From the NCBI GenBank assembly GCA_902799555.1, contig CADCBB010000006.1, forward strand, positions 1-64,000: a DNA stretch of 64,000 nucleotides, in the 5' to 3' direction. Source of the DNA: an uncultured Bacteroidales bacterium (GTDB taxonomy: Bacteria > Bacteroidota > Bacteroidia > Bacteroidales > Paludibacteraceae). Below the pieces are notes generated by a model, which was not told the origin of the DNA, ran no database searches, and was given only the letters and a program-made list of their open reading frames with translations. The translations under genes and the position numbers were made by a program. Positions 1 to 9,161 of the stretch are shown piece by piece (position 1 is the first letter of the stretch; each line of letters begins with the position of its first letter).

Positions 1-34
1 AACTTTAGTACTAACCCAAAAATACTTACTCACT

Positions 35-424
35 ATGGGAAAAGTTAAATATGCTACCGGTATCGATTACGTTCAAGGTAGTTTGGCAAAACCCAAGGTC
101 AAGGAAGGTCACACCTGTGGTACGTACCTCATCGGTACTCACCGCACCGCTGCAACCACCAATCCGAATTGCACGAGTCTGTATGTACGCGAGGCAGATA
201 CGTACAAGCGTACGTCTCAGCCGTCCAGCAAGGAGCTCGCTGCTCGCGCTCGCTTCACCGCAGTATCGGCTGCGATCAAGGCCCGTAAAGCGGACCTGAT
301 GAGCGTCGCTAATGACGAGGAAGCGTTCATGGCGCAGAAGAACCTGCCGGGTGGCAAGAAGACCCTCAAGGCCTGGTATTGGATGGTCTGCGGCGCCGAG
401 TACGACCAAGAGCACGGCAACTAA
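35..424 (+). CDS. Conserved-looking hypothetical protein, 129 aa
   Basis: No function is recognised. The protein is basic, has no signal peptide or membrane segment, and ends with a Trp/Tyr-rich stretch (KAWYWMVCG, about residues 111-119). Its plan, a Gly-Ile near residue 9, a GxLA segment, an RARF-like helix near residue 73 and a Lys-rich tail, resembles the 142-aa protein at 56394-56822 and some small Bacteroidales proteins of unknown role. The ATG at 35 has an A-rich leader with no Shine-Dalgarno; its promoter would lie outside the window. A strong terminator follows, so it is transcribed separately from rplM. Confidence 0.6.
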   Translation: MGKVKYATGIDYVQGSLAKPKVKEGHTCGTYLIGTHRTAATTNPNCTSLYVREADTYKRTSQPSSKELAARARFTAVSAAIKARKADLMSVANDEEAFMAQKNLPGGKKTLKAWYWMVCGAEYDQEHGN

Positions 425-441
425 TCGCCGGCAGCGATTAG
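421..441 (+). other. Perfect 8-bp stem-loop over the stop codon
   Basis: CTAATCGC at 421-428 pairs exactly with GCGATTAG at 434-441 around a 5-base loop. It includes the stop codon of the preceding gene and lies just before the terminator, so it may protect the 3' end of the mRNA. Confidence 0.5.
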
Positions 442-447
442 CAAGAA

Positions 448-472
448 GGGAGCCCTAAAGGCTCTCTTTTTT
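448..472 (+). terminator. Rho-independent terminator
   Basis: GGGAGCC (448-454) pairs with GGCTCTC (460-466, one G-U pair) and is followed by a run of seven T. It ends transcription of the 129-aa gene. Confidence 0.8.
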
Positions 473-523
473 TGTGCGTCCTATAGCAAAAATGCAGATT
501 TTTGAAAAAAAGTTGCCCGAAAA

Positions 524-555
524 TTTGCTCATGTCAAAAAAAAGCAGTACCTTTG
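524..555 (+). promoter_or_regulatory. Bacteroidota sigma-A promoter of rplM-rpsI
   Basis: TTTG at 524-527, a 20-bp gap and TACCTTTG at 548-555 match the Bacteroidota -33/-7 consensus. The predicted start near 562 gives rplM a leader of about 150 nt that contains the heptamer array at 633-676. Such a leader could hold autogenous control, but no known L13 site was recognised. Confidence 0.8.
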
Positions 556-632
556 CACGCTTTTTCGCGCGTAAAACGCGAGAACGCATGTAAAACAATA
601 ATTATAAATCGCCTGGCTGGGCAGTGGATTAA

Positions 633-676
633 CGTAAAATCGTACATCGTACATTTGTAAATCGTAAATCGTAAAT
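633..676 (+). repeat. Heptamer array, CGTAAAT/CGTACAT type
   Basis: About six units of CGTAAAT or CGTACAT follow each other with a near-constant 7-bp period in the rplM leader. Nearly the same array lies just before ribH at 30771-30802, so this is a dispersed family, not chance low complexity. Confidence 0.8.
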
Positions 677-712
677 GATGTCTGTCGGCCAAGCCTAAAA
701 CAAACAAAATTA

Positions 713-1168
713 ATGGAATACAATTCTTACAAGACAGTGTCTGTAAACAAAGCTACCGCTAAGAAAGAGTGGGTAGTGGTTGACGCTGAGGGCCAGATCT
801 TAGGCCGTATGTGCTCCAAAGTAGCTAAACTGCTGCGTGGTAAGTACAAACCGTCCTACACTCCGAACGTGGACTGTGGTGACAATGTAATCATCGTGAA
901 CGCTGACAAAGTGCAGCTGACCGGTAACAAATGGAACGATCGCGTGTATGTTCGTTACACCGGTTTCCCGGGTGGCCAACGTGAGTTCACTCCGGCTGAC
1001 CTGATGGCTAAGGGCGCTGACAAGCTCGTTCGCAAAGTAGTAAAAGGTATGCTGCCGAAGAATCGTCTCGGTGCTCGTCAGATCACGAACCTGTACATTT
1101 TCGCAGGTGCAGAGCACAACATGCAGGCACAACAACCGAAAGTAATTGATATTAACACCCTGAAATAA
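713..1168 (+). CDS. rplM: 50S ribosomal protein L13 (uL13)
   Basis: Large-subunit ribosomal protein that binds 23S rRNA early in assembly. The whole 151-aa sequence fits uL13: the motif KEWVVVDAEGQILGR near residues 18-32, the RGKYKPSYTPN segment, and KGMLPKNRLG near residue 117 are family signatures. The ATG at 713 agrees with the usual Bacteroidales N-terminus (SYKT). It is 8 bp from rpsI, the conserved bacterial pair, and is driven by the promoter at 524-555. Confidence 0.97.
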   Translation: MEYNSYKTVSVNKATAKKEWVVVDAEGQILGRMCSKVAKLLRGKYKPSYTPNVDCGDNVIIVNADKVQLTGNKWNDRVYVRYTGFPGGQREFTPADLMAKGADKLVRKVVKGMLPKNRLGARQITNLYIFAGAEHNMQAQQPKVIDINTLK

Positions 1169-1176
1169 TAGAAGAT

Positions 1177-1563
1177 ATGGAAACAGTTAATGCATTAGGT
1201 CGTCGTAAAGAGGCAGTAGCTCGCGTTTACGTTAATGAAGGTGCCGGCAAGATCGTTATCAACGGTCGCGACATCGAGACATATTTCCCGTCTTCTATTC
1301 TGCGCTATATCGTTCTTCAGCCGCTGAACAAACTTGGTGTTGCTGAGAAATACGATATCAAGGCTAACCTTGACGGTGGTGGTTTCAAAGGTCAGGCAGA
1401 GGCTTTGCGTTTGGCTATCGCACGTGCGCTGGTGAAGATCAATCCGGAAGACAAGGCTGCATTGAAGGCAGAAGGCTTCATGACTCGTGACGCTCGTGAG
1501 GTTGAGCGTAAGAAACCGGGTCAGCCGAAGGCTCGTAAGCACTTCCAGTTCAGTAAACGTTAA
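1177..1563 (+). CDS. rpsI: 30S ribosomal protein S9 (uS9)
   Basis: Small-subunit protein whose C-terminal tail reaches the P-site tRNA. The 128-aa product starts with LGRRKEAVARVYV and ends in the expected basic tail with terminal SKR. It is cotranscribed with rplM. A large stem-loop follows the stop codon, consistent with the end of the two-gene operon. Confidence 0.97.
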   Translation: METVNALGRRKEAVARVYVNEGAGKIVINGRDIETYFPSSILRYIVLQPLNKLGVAEKYDIKANLDGGGFKGQAEALRLAIARALVKINPEDKAALKAEGFMTRDAREVERKKPGQPKARKHFQFSKR

Positions 1564-1573
1564 TCGGAAGAAT

Positions 1574-1624
1574 ACTCCAAATCGTGTGGACTCCTTCGGG
1601 ATTACCACACGATTGTTTTGGAGT
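1574..1624 (+). terminator. Large stem-loop after rpsI, probable operon end
   Basis: An outer stem ACTCCAA/TTGGAGT (1574-1580 with 1618-1624) and an inner 9-bp stem ATCGTGTGG/CCACACGAT (1581-1589 with 1605-1613) form a 51-nt hairpin. No U run follows, so it may be a processing or stabilising structure and not a classical terminator. The next 110 bp hold only GC-alternating sequence and an AT-rich stretch before rpsB. Confidence 0.5.
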
Positions 1625-1708
1625 CTCAAACGCATATGCGTGCGCGTGTATTTAATAATGTATTATGCGCGTGAACGAGTATTCCAAAATACAAGGAGCT
1701 TTTTAATA

Positions 1709-1736
1709 AACATTACACATTAAACATTACACAAAA
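1709..1736 (+). repeat. Heptamer array, AACATTA/CACATTA type
   Basis: AACATTA and CACATTA alternate for four 7-bp units and end two bases before the rpsB ATG. The array replaces a Shine-Dalgarno region. Short A-rich leaders are normal for Bacteroidota starts, but the strict period is not. Confidence 0.75.
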
Positions 1737-1738
1737 AA

Positions 1739-2551
1739 ATGAGGACTAATTTTGATCAATTGCTGGAGGCTGGTGCACATTTCGGCCACCTCAAACGCAA
1801 ATGGAACCCGGCAATGGCTCCGTACATCTACATGGAGCGCAACGGTATTCACATCATCGACTTGAACAAGACTGTGGTTAAGGTTGACGAGGCTGCTGAA
1901 GCTTTGAAGAACCTGGCACGCAGTGGCCGTAAGGTGCTGTTCGTTGGTACGAAGAAACAGGCTCAAGAGGTTATCGCTGCTCACGCACAAGAGGTAGGCA
2001 TGCCGTACATCACTGAGCGTTGGGCCGGTGGTATGTTGACCAACTTCCCGACGATCCGTAAGGCTGTGAAGAAAATGAGCCAGATCGATAAGATGACTAC
2101 CGATGGTACGCTGGATAACGTTTCGAAGCGCGAGAAACTGCAAATCGCACGTCAACGTGAGAAACTGGAGAAGAACCTCGGTTCTATCGCCGATATGACT
2201 CGTCTGCCGAGCGCTGTATTCGTAGTGGACGTGATCAAAGAGAAGATTGCTGTTGCAGAGGCTAACCGTCTGGGTATTCCTGTATTCGGTATCGTAGATA
2301 CCAACTCGAACCCGAACAACATCGACTTCGTGATCCCGGCAAACGATGATGCAACGAAGGCTATCGACGTGATCCTCACCGCTGTTTGCGACGCAATCAA
2401 AGAGGGTCTCGAAGAGCGCAAGGTAGAGAAAGCTGACGAGGAAGCTGCAGAAGCACAGGCTGCTACTGAGGCTCCGGCTCCGAAAGAGCGTCGTCAACGT
2501 ATCCGCAAGGCTGCTCCGAAAGCAGAGGACAACAAAGAAGAGGAGGCATAA
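1739..2551 (+). CDS. rpsB: 30S ribosomal protein S2 (uS2)
   Basis: Small-subunit protein needed for late 30S assembly and S1 binding. The uS2 core is clear: [13 protein letters not shown] near residues 15-27, [10 protein letters not shown], and [11 protein letters not shown] near residue 95. After about residue 225 there is a charged Ala/Glu/Lys extension of about 40 residues, low complexity and variable in this phylum. It lies 2 bp before tsf, the standard rpsB-tsf pair. Confidence 0.97.
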   Translation: MRTNFDQLLEAGAHFGHLKRKWNPAMAPYIYMERNGIHIIDLNKTVVKVDEAAEALKNLARSGRKVLFVGTKKQAQEVIAAHAQEVGMPYITERWAGGMLTNFPTIRKAVKKMSQIDKMTTDGTLDNVSKREKLQIARQREKLEKNLGSIADMTRLPSAVFVVDVIKEKIAVAEANRLGIPVFGIVDTNSNPNNIDFVIPANDDATKAIDVILTAVCDAIKEGLEERKVEKADEEAAEAQAATEAPAPKERRQRIRKAAPKAEDNKEEEA

Positions 2552-2553
2552 TC

Positions 2554-3546
2554 ATGGCAGTAACATTAGCTGATATCAAGAAATTACGTGACATCACCGG
2601 TGCCGGTATGATGGACGTAAAGAAGGCGCTGGAAGAGGCTAACGGTGATTTCGAGGTTGCGAAGGACTTGCTCCGCAAGCGCGGACAGGCTATCGCAGCA
2701 AAACGTTCTGACCGTGAGGCTTCGGAAGGTTGCGTACTCGCAAAGGTAAAAGGTAACTTCGGCGCTATCGTTGGCGTGAAGTGCGAGACGGACTTCGTAG
2801 CTAAGAACGAGGACTTCGTAGGTATGGTTAAGCTGATCCTGGACGCTGCTTTGGATAACAAAGTGCAGAGCCAAGAGGAGCTGAAGAACCTCAAGATCGG
2901 TAACTTCACCGTGGCTGAGATCATCACGGAGCGCTCCGGTGTTACCGGCGAGAAGATGGAGTTGGCTGACTACGCATGCCTTGAGGCACCGGTAGTGGAC
3001 GCTTACAATCACCTCGGAAACAAACTGAGTTCGCTCGTTGCTGCAGAGGCAGGTTCTGACGCTGAGACCGTTCATGGTATCTCCATGCAGGTAGCTGCTA
3101 TGTCGCCGATTGCTCTCGACGCTGATCACGTAGCTGACGACGTTAAGAAGCATGAGCTCGAGGTCGCTATCGAGAAGACCAAACAGGACGAGATCAACAA
3201 AGCCGTTGAGAACGCGCTGCGCAAGGCAGGTCTCAACCCCGCTCACTGCGACAGCGATGATCACATCGCTTCCAACACCGCTAAGGGTTGGTTGACCGAG
3301 GAGCAGGCTCAGATTGCTCGTGACATCCGTGCGAAAGTTCCGGCAGAGGCAGAGGCTAACCTCGCTGCTCAAGCTAAGAAGATCGAGATGATCGCACAAG
3401 GTCGTCTTGCTAAGTTCTTGAAAGAGAGCACCTTAGTTGAGCAACAATACATCATGAGCGAGAGCAAAGAGCTCGTGAAGGATGTACTGAAAGCAAAGGG
3501 CGTTACGATTCTCGACTTCCGTCGCATCACGCTTGCAGCTGAGTAA
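2554..3546 (+). CDS. tsf: Elongation factor Ts
   Basis: Guanine-nucleotide exchange factor for EF-Tu. The 330-aa protein has the N-terminal UBA-like motif [16 protein letters not shown] (residues 11-26) and the core motif [15 protein letters not shown] near residues 74-88, which contacts EF-Tu. The length suits the Bacteroidales form, which has a longer second core subdomain. It is translated with rpsB. Confidence 0.97.
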   Translation: MAVTLADIKKLRDITGAGMMDVKKALEEANGDFEVAKDLLRKRGQAIAAKRSDREASEGCVLAKVKGNFGAIVGVKCETDFVAKNEDFVGMVKLILDAALDNKVQSQEELKNLKIGNFTVAEIITERSGVTGEKMELADYACLEAPVVDAYNHLGNKLSSLVAAEAGSDAETVHGISMQVAAMSPIALDADHVADDVKKHELEVAIEKTKQDEINKAVENALRKAGLNPAHCDSDDHIASNTAKGWLTEEQAQIARDIRAKVPAEAEANLAAQAKKIEMIAQGRLAKFLKESTLVEQQYIMSESKELVKDVLKAKGVTILDFRRITLAAE

Positions 3547-3563
3547 TTAAACAAATCATTCAG

Positions 3564-5396
3564 ATGAAAACATTCTGGAAGATATGTGGATGGGGAGCGC
3601 TAGTAATAGTGCTCCTCTTTGCTTTGATACTTGGCGTCGTCTCTCCGATAGCCAAGTATGTAGTGAACAATCATGGCGAAGATATCGTTGGTCGTGAGCT
3701 GCATGCCGACCAAGTGATCATCAATCCTTTCTGGGGAGGAGTGAGCATTAATGGCTTTGAATGTAAAGAAGCCAACGGCGAGACGAACTTTATCTCGTTT
3801 GACCGACTCTATGTGCAAATCGCTTATCCTCAACTGATTGCCAAACGTGTCAAGATCCGTGCCATCCATCTGGACGGCTTCAACGGTCAGGTCCTCAAGA
3901 GTCGCGACCGACTCAATTTCTCCGATATCGTGGAGCGTTTCAGCCCAAAAGATACAGTGAAAACGACCGTCGAAGCAACCGATGCAAGCGCAAAAAATCC
4001 TTGGACGATTGCGCTCGACGATATCCGCATTAATAATAGTTCGGTGCGTTACCGAGATGTGATCTCTGATAAACAATGGAAAGTGGAGGATATATCGCTA
4101 CGCATCCCGGGTGTTTTCTTTGATAACACGCAGACTAATGCCGGACTGGAGTTTGGTCTACCGACAGGTGGTCGGGTAGGTATCATCGCCGGTTATAAGA
4201 TGCAATCGAACCGCTATGCCGTTCGGCTGAACTTAGAGGACGTGCATACGGATGTAGCATTACCCTTGGTGCAGGATTACTTGAATGTCAGCGGTTTAGG
4301 GGCAAAAGTGAACGGTAACATTCATGTAGACGGTAGTCTGGATAATATCACTAATATTCAACTCAAAGGTCGTTTGGCGATGACAGGTTTGAGCATCAAA
4401 GACACGCACGATGATCAGGTCGCAGCGATGGATGAACTACGGGTAGTGGTCAACAAAGGTGACCTGAATACCAAAACCTTCATCCTCGATAGCCTCATCC
4501 TCACCGGCATCACCGGTGACTACGAGGTGCATGAGAGTTGGAATACCCTTTCACGGCTGATGAAGAAGAATGATGAGAATGATGAAATGAGCGCGAAAGA
4601 TTCGCTCAATGATGTGACACCGTCTTCTAATAATGTAAAGCCGCTTGTTTGGATGGCGAAGAAAGTGAAGATCACGGGACATGACCTGATGTACCACGAC
4701 TACTCGATGAAACATGAGTGGGAGTATGGTATCCAAACGCTGGAAATAGCAGGCGATAACATCGCAACCAACGGTCGTAATGCCGTGAAGATCGATGCTA
4801 CCTTGACTTCCGATGCCAAATTGAAACTGGATTTCATCGGCGGTACGGATTTGGCGCACCAGGACACGCGGGCAGAACTGAAGATGAGTGGCGTACAACT
4901 GAAAGATTTCAATGCCCTCTGCCGTAACTATACCGGCTATCCCTTGAATGGCGGAGAAATGCGTGTTGATAGCCGCATGGATGTGGTATCCGGAAAGCTG
5001 AAAGGCGCTAACCGAATCATCATCAATCATCCCAGAGTAGGTCGGCGCGATCTTATTACCAAAGCCAAATACAAGGATGTCCCTGTTCGTCTTGGTGTCA
5101 AGATGCTGACCTCCGCGCAAGATATGATCGTATTGGATGTACCGGTGACAGGCGATGCCACGAATCCGAAATTCAACCTCAACAAAGTGATCGGTCGTGC
5201 ATTGCTCAAAGTGTTTTTCGGACCCTTAATGGGCGTGAATGACCGCAAGAACCTAAGCGAAGAAGAGATGGAAGGACTGCTGGAGATTATGGGAGAAGAC
5301 GCTCCGTCACTCAGCAATGATACGATGGCTCAACTCCCGGCAGACGTCGCAACGCATGCAGGGGACAGTAGTGTTCTCTCCGAAATAAGCAAGTAA
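3564..5396 (+). CDS. AsmA-like / DUF748 envelope protein
   Basis: Predicted inner-membrane-anchored periplasmic protein of the AsmA/DUF748 group, a family linked to lipid transport between membranes in other bacteria. One membrane segment lies near residues 10-30, followed by about 560 residues of beta-rich repeats without catalytic motifs. Segments near residues 55-110 and 440-540 look like DUF748. It follows tsf by 17 bp and may share its transcript. Its last 90 bp overlap the 3' end of recQ on the other strand. The exact substrate cannot be read from the sequence. Confidence 0.75.
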   Translation: MKTFWKICGWGALVIVLLFALILGVVSPIAKYVVNNHGEDIVGRELHADQVIINPFWGGVSINGFECKEANGETNFISFDRLYVQIAYPQLIAKRVKIRAIHLDGFNGQVLKSRDRLNFSDIVERFSPKDTVKTTVEATDASAKNPWTIALDDIRINNSSVRYRDVISDKQWKVEDISLRIPGVFFDNTQTNAGLEFGLPTGGRVGIIAGYKMQSNRYAVRLNLEDVHTDVALPLVQDYLNVSGLGAKVNGNIHVDGSLDNITNIQLKGRLAMTGLSIKDTHDDQVAAMDELRVVVNKGDLNTKTFILDSLILTGITGDYEVHESWNTLSRLMKKNDENDEMSAKDSLNDVTPSSNNVKPLVWMAKKVKITGHDLMYHDYSMKHEWEYGIQTLEIAGDNIATNGRNAVKIDATLTSDAKLKLDFIGGTDLAHQDTRAELKMSGVQLKDFNALCRNYTGYPLNGGEMRVDSRMDVVSGKLKGANRIIINHPRVGRRDLITKAKYKDVPVRLGVKMLTSAQDMIVLDVPVTGDATNPKFNLNKVIGRALLKVFFGPLMGVNDRKNLSEEEMEGLLEIMGEDAPSLSNDTMAQLPADVATHAGDSSVLSEISK

Positions 5397-7001
5397 GACC
5401 TGCTCACGGCAGAACTGGTCCTGCTCCGCATATTCCAGCATTGCCTTGATTTTAGCGACAAAGCGCTCTTGGCGCGCTTCATAAATAGCGGGCGATAGAT
5501 AGATCTCTGTCTGTCGCTCGTTTGTCATGGTAAGCGAGCAACCTACGCTACGAGGAATATAGGTGATAATGCCTCGTTGAGCCAGCGAGACTAATAACTG
5601 ATGGTTGTTCTTGTCGTCTGCTTCCCGTACATATTGCAGATCGGTATAAATGCCGGTATAGGAACGCATCAGGGTATCCAGCATATAGGCTTGATCCGTA
5701 GAAAGGTTATATTCACCTAATAGATGACGCGGCACCTTGATCTGCACACGTGGCAACGTCTCATGTTCCTCTTCGAAATCGATATATCCGGCTTGAGTAA
5801 GCAGATGAAGGGCAGAGTAGGTTTGTATAACCGGCAGTTTCATTACATGACACAACTCGTCTATATGAAGCATAAACCGATGCCCAAGCCCGCTACCGGC
5901 GCCTATCTGCAGAAAATCCATCGTCTTATGATAGACCTGCTCCACAAACTCTTTGGGCGGATAGGTATTCGTGATGCGTTGTTGAATCTTCGCCGGATCT
6001 TCGTGCGGGTCAAAAAGCAAAACCGCATAGGCCGTTTGACCGTCTCTACCTGCCCGTCCTGCTTCCTGATAGTAGTTCTCCAAGTGCGACGGCAAGTCAT
6101 AGTGTATTACCAAGCGCACGTCAGGCTTGTCTATACCCATACCGAACGCATTGGTCGCCACAATAACGCGCGTCTCACCTCGCGTCCACGCTTCTTGCCG
6201 TTCATTACGCTCTTTGGTGGTTAATCCTGCGTGGTAATAATCTGTATGCAGGAATGCTGCCAACTCTTGCGCACGCTTTCTATTCCGTACATAAACGATG
6301 GCAGAACCCGGCACTTTGGATAAGATATGTACAAGTTGTTCGGGTTTATTATTCGTACGCCGTACGACATAGGTCAAGTTCTCCCGCCGGAAGGACTTGC
6401 GCAGTACATTCTTTTCTGCAAAACCCAATTTGTCTTGTATGTCATCGATGGTCTCCGGTGTGGCGGTCGCCGTCAAGGCTAAAACCGGAACGTCGGGTAA
6501 TAACGCTCGAACAGTTGCTATATTCAGATACGAAGGCCGGAAATCATACCCCCACATGGAGATACAGTGTGCCTCATCCACCGCAATCAGCCCGATAGGC
6601 AGGTCAGCCAAACGCTTGCGAAACTCTACACTCTCAAGTCGTTCAGGACTGCAGTAGAGAAAATGGTAAGGACCATAGAGGCAATTATCCAAGGCTACAC
6701 GTTGTTTGTCATACGTCATGCCGGTGTAGATAGCCGCGGCATGGATACCCCGCGCCTTAAGGTTCTCCACCTGATCTCGCATCAAAGCGATGAGCGGCGT
6801 GATGACGAGGCATAAGCGCTTATTCGGATCGTCCTGCGCCATGACGAGAGTAGGTATCTGGAAACAGACACTTTTTCCTCCGCCGGTAGGCATCAGCGCG
6901 AGCGTATCACGCCCTGCTAAGACGGACTCGATGATCTCCGACTGCAAGGGTCGGAAATCATCGTATCCGAAAAATATTTTTAACGCTTCGCGGGCTGTCA
7001 T
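5307..7001 (-). CDS. recQ: RecQ-family ATP-dependent DNA helicase (short form)
   Basis: 3'-5' DNA helicase of recombination and fork repair. Visible motifs are Walker A TGGGKS near residue 40, DEAH box VDEAHCISMWGYDFRP near residues 139-154, motif III ALTATA, motif VI near QEAGRAGRDG, and the RecQ-Ct zinc cluster with C-terminal Cys residues (CMRCDVC). At 564 aa it lacks the HRDC domain of longer RecQ proteins. It is 26 bp downstream of gltX and may be read from the same long transcript. Its 3' end overlaps the AsmA-like gene by 90 bp. Confidence 0.93.
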   Translation of the reverse strand: MTAREALKIFFGYDDFRPLQSEIIESVLAGRDTLALMPTGGGKSVCFQIPTLVMAQDDPNKRLCLVITPLIALMRDQVENLKARGIHAAAIYTGMTYDKQRVALDNCLYGPYHFLYCSPERLESVEFRKRLADLPIGLIAVDEAHCISMWGYDFRPSYLNIATVRALLPDVPVLALTATATPETIDDIQDKLGFAEKNVLRKSFRRENLTYVVRRTNNKPEQLVHILSKVPGSAIVYVRNRKRAQELAAFLHTDYYHAGLTTKERNERQEAWTRGETRVIVATNAFGMGIDKPDVRLVIHYDLPSHLENYYQEAGRAGRDGQTAYAVLLFDPHEDPAKIQQRITNTYPPKEFVEQVYHKTMDFLQIGAGSGLGHRFMLHIDELCHVMKLPVIQTYSALHLLTQAGYIDFEEEHETLPRVQIKVPRHLLGEYNLSTDQAYMLDTLMRSYTGIYTDLQYVREADDKNNHQLLVSLAQRGIITYIPRSVGCSLTMTNERQTEIYLSPAIYEARQERFVAKIKAMLEYAEQDQFCREQVLLAYFGENTTVPCMRCDVCRELSHRIIAE

Positions 7002-7002
7002 A

Positions 7003-7040
7003 ACTAGGATCCTAGGATACTAGGGGCCTAGGCTCCTAGT
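7003..7040. repeat. Octamer array of CTAGG words, holding the gltX stop
   Basis: Five 8-bp units of the form CCTAGGAT/ACTAGGGG/CCTAGGCT fill the space between recQ and gltX. Read leftward they encode the last residues of GltX (Leu-Gly-Ala) and its TAG stop. CTAG is a rare tetranucleotide in many bacterial genomes, so five copies in 38 bp stand out. A related array lies inside ispE. Confidence 0.8.
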
Positions 7041-8569
7041 TTTTTCAAAGCAGCACGAACACGTGCTATGGTCTCTGCTTTTCCGAGCACATCGGTGATG
7101 GCCCAGATATGCGGACCACGTGCCGCACCTACCAGACAGATGCGGAAAGCGTTCATCACGATGCCCACACCGTACTCATGAGCCTCAATCCAAGGCATAA
7201 CGATACCATCCAAGGTCTCTGCGTCCCAAGAAGGAGCGCCTTCGAGTACCTCGAGTAACTCGGTCATATGTTTGGGCGAATCTTCTTTCCAACGTTTCTT
7301 GAGCGATTTCTCTTCATATTCCGTCGGTGCTACAAAGAAGAAATTCGTTTGTTCCCACAATTCCGGAACGAAGTTCACGCGGTCTTTGGTCAAACCCACC
7401 ACTATTGCTACCATCTGCATGTCCGGATTCTCAATGCCGTTAGCCTTCAAGGTCGGCAAGAACATCTCTGCCAACTCCTCATTGCTGCGTAACTGGAGAT
7501 ACTGGTGGTTGAACCATTTGCCCTTCTCGTAGTCAAATTTGGCACCCGATTTAGATACGCGATCCAGCGAGAACTCTTTGATGAGTTCGTCCATGGTGTA
7601 CATCTCCTGATCACCTGTTCCGTGCCAACCTAGCAGGGCGAGGAAATTAATCACCGCTTCAGGCAGATAGCCGCTCTCACGATAGCCACTTGAAACCGTA
7701 CCATCTTTCTGGTTATGGAACTCCAGCGGGAAGACCGGGAAACCGAGACGATCACCGTCACGTTTGGAGAGTTTACCGTTACCATCGGGTTTAAGCAACA
7801 ACGGAAGGTGTGCAAATTGCGGCATTGTGTCCTGCCATCCAAAAGCACGGTAAAGCAGCACGTGGAGTGGGGCAGAAGGCAACCATTCCTCACCACGGAT
7901 CACATGGCTAATCTCCATCAGGTGATCATCCACAATATTGGCCAAATGGTACGTAGGCAGATCATCGGCTGACTTATACAGCACTTTGTCATCGAGGATG
8001 TTGGAGTTGATGACTACCTCACCACGAATCAGATCATGTACATGCACATCCTCATCCGGCTCCACTTTGAAGCGAACGACATATTTCTCACCCTTATCTA
8101 TCAGCACTTTTACCTCCTCAGCCGATATGGTGAGGGAGTTACGCATTGCTAAGCGCGTACGGGCATCGTATTGGAAATTGGGGATCTCCGCACGTTTTGC
8201 CTCGAGTTCTTCCGGCGTATCAAAAGCGATATACGCGTGCCCCGAATCAAGCAACTGTTTAACGTACTGATGATAGATCTCTCGACGCTCGCTCTGACGA
8301 TACGGGCCATGCTCACCTACGGCTTCAATCTTGCCATTTCGCATACGAAGACCTTCATCAATGCCGATGCCTAACCATTCTAAGGCTTCGAGAATGTATT
8401 CTTCTGCACCGGGCACAAAGCGCGTACTGTCTGTATCTTCGATACGAAGCAGCATATCACCGCCATGTTGACGGGCAAAAAGATAGTTGTACAAAGCGGT
8501 ACGAACACCGCCAATGTGAAGTGCGCCGGTAGGACTTGGCGCAAAACGAACTCTTACTCTTCTTTCCAT
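7028..8569 (-). CDS. gltX: Glutamyl-tRNA synthetase
   Basis: Class I aminoacyl-tRNA synthetase that charges tRNA-Glu. The 513-aa protein has the HIGH-like motif GALHIGG at residues 15-21 and the KMSKS-like KLSKRDG near residues 263-269. It starts 4 bp after the initiating sugar transferase gene, as if it belonged to the polysaccharide operon. The final codons and stop are made of CTAGG repeat units, which suggests the repeat replaced the original end. Confidence 0.96.
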   Translation of the reverse strand: MERRVRVRFAPSPTGALHIGGVRTALYNYLFARQHGGDMLLRIEDTDSTRFVPGAEEYILEALEWLGIGIDEGLRMRNGKIEAVGEHGPYRQSERREIYHQYVKQLLDSGHAYIAFDTPEELEAKRAEIPNFQYDARTRLAMRNSLTISAEEVKVLIDKGEKYVVRFKVEPDEDVHVHDLIRGEVVINSNILDDKVLYKSADDLPTYHLANIVDDHLMEISHVIRGEEWLPSAPLHVLLYRAFGWQDTMPQFAHLPLLLKPDGNGKLSKRDGDRLGFPVFPLEFHNQKDGTVSSGYRESGYLPEAVINFLALLGWHGTGDQEMYTMDELIKEFSLDRVSKSGAKFDYEKGKWFNHQYLQLRSNEELAEMFLPTLKANGIENPDMQMVAIVVGLTKDRVNFVPELWEQTNFFFVAPTEYEEKSLKKRWKEDSPKHMTELLEVLEGAPSWDAETLDGIVMPWIEAHEYGVGIVMNAFRICLVGAARGPHIWAITDVLGKAETIARVRAALKKLGA

Positions 8570-8573
8570 ATAA

Positions 8574-9161
8574 TTATCGTATTATTTTTGCAAATGTTAA
8601 GAATATGATATTCAGATACTCACCGATCGTTTGGTGGTTAATCCATTTCATGTTCAGGGCTATCTTAGCCGGAATGATCTGTTCGATGTAGGTCTTATCC
8701 GGATCATTTGACTGCGCCAAAAGGGTGTTCTCGTCGATATACTCGATGGACGCATAATCGGTGATACCCGGTCGCACGGAGAGCACTTTTCGCTGCTCGT
8801 CGGTATAGGTATCTACGTAGCGGCGCACCTCGGGACGCGGACCGACTAAGGACATATCACCTACCAGCACATTCCATAACTGCGGAAGTTCATCGAACTT
8901 GTACTTCCTTATGTAATATCCCGCGCGCGTGACACGAGGGTCACGGTCACCGATCGTGATCAGACTCATCTTGTCGGCTCCGACCCGCATGGAGCGGAAC
9001 TTAAGCAAACCGAAGTCTTTGTTATTGAGTCCCACCCGTTGCTGGCGGTAGAAGATCGGTCCCGGGTCATCGATGATGATCCATAGGCCCACTATCACAA
9101 ACAGCGGACAAAGGAATAACAGCCCGAAGAAACTGAAGACTATGTCACATAAACGTATCAT
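8574..9161 (-). CDS. PglC-like initiating phosphoglycosyl transferase
   Basis: Small monotopic enzyme that moves a sugar-1-phosphate from a nucleotide sugar to undecaprenyl phosphate, the first step of repeat-unit assembly. The N-terminal hydrophobic re-entrant helix (residues 5-30), [13 protein letters not shown] (32-44), [11 protein letters not shown] and the catalytic Asp-Glu dyad in KFDELPQL (D90, E91) are all present. At 195 aa it is the minimal PglC type, without the extra helices of WbaP/WcaJ. It overlaps the aminotransferase gene by 4 bp. Confidence 0.9.
   Translation of the reverse strand: MIRLCDIVFSFFGLLFLCPLFVIVGLWIIIDDPGPIFYRQQRVGLNNKDFGLLKFRSMRVGADKMSLITIGDRDPRVTRAGYYIRKYKFDELPQLWNVLVGDMSLVGPRPEVRRYVDTYTDEQRKVLSVRPGITDYASIEYIDENTLLAQSNDPDKTYIEQIIPAKIALNMKWINHQTIGEYLNIIFLTFAKIIR

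Noticed and set aside
633-676. Short repeats considered as a CRISPR array
   Set aside because: Units are 7 bp with no spacers and no cas genes are present in the window.
1727-3399. Long minus-strand frames opposite rpsB and tsf
   Set aside because: Both ribosomal-operon genes are certain; the opposite frames encode Leu/Cys/Ser-rich sequence typical of shadows.
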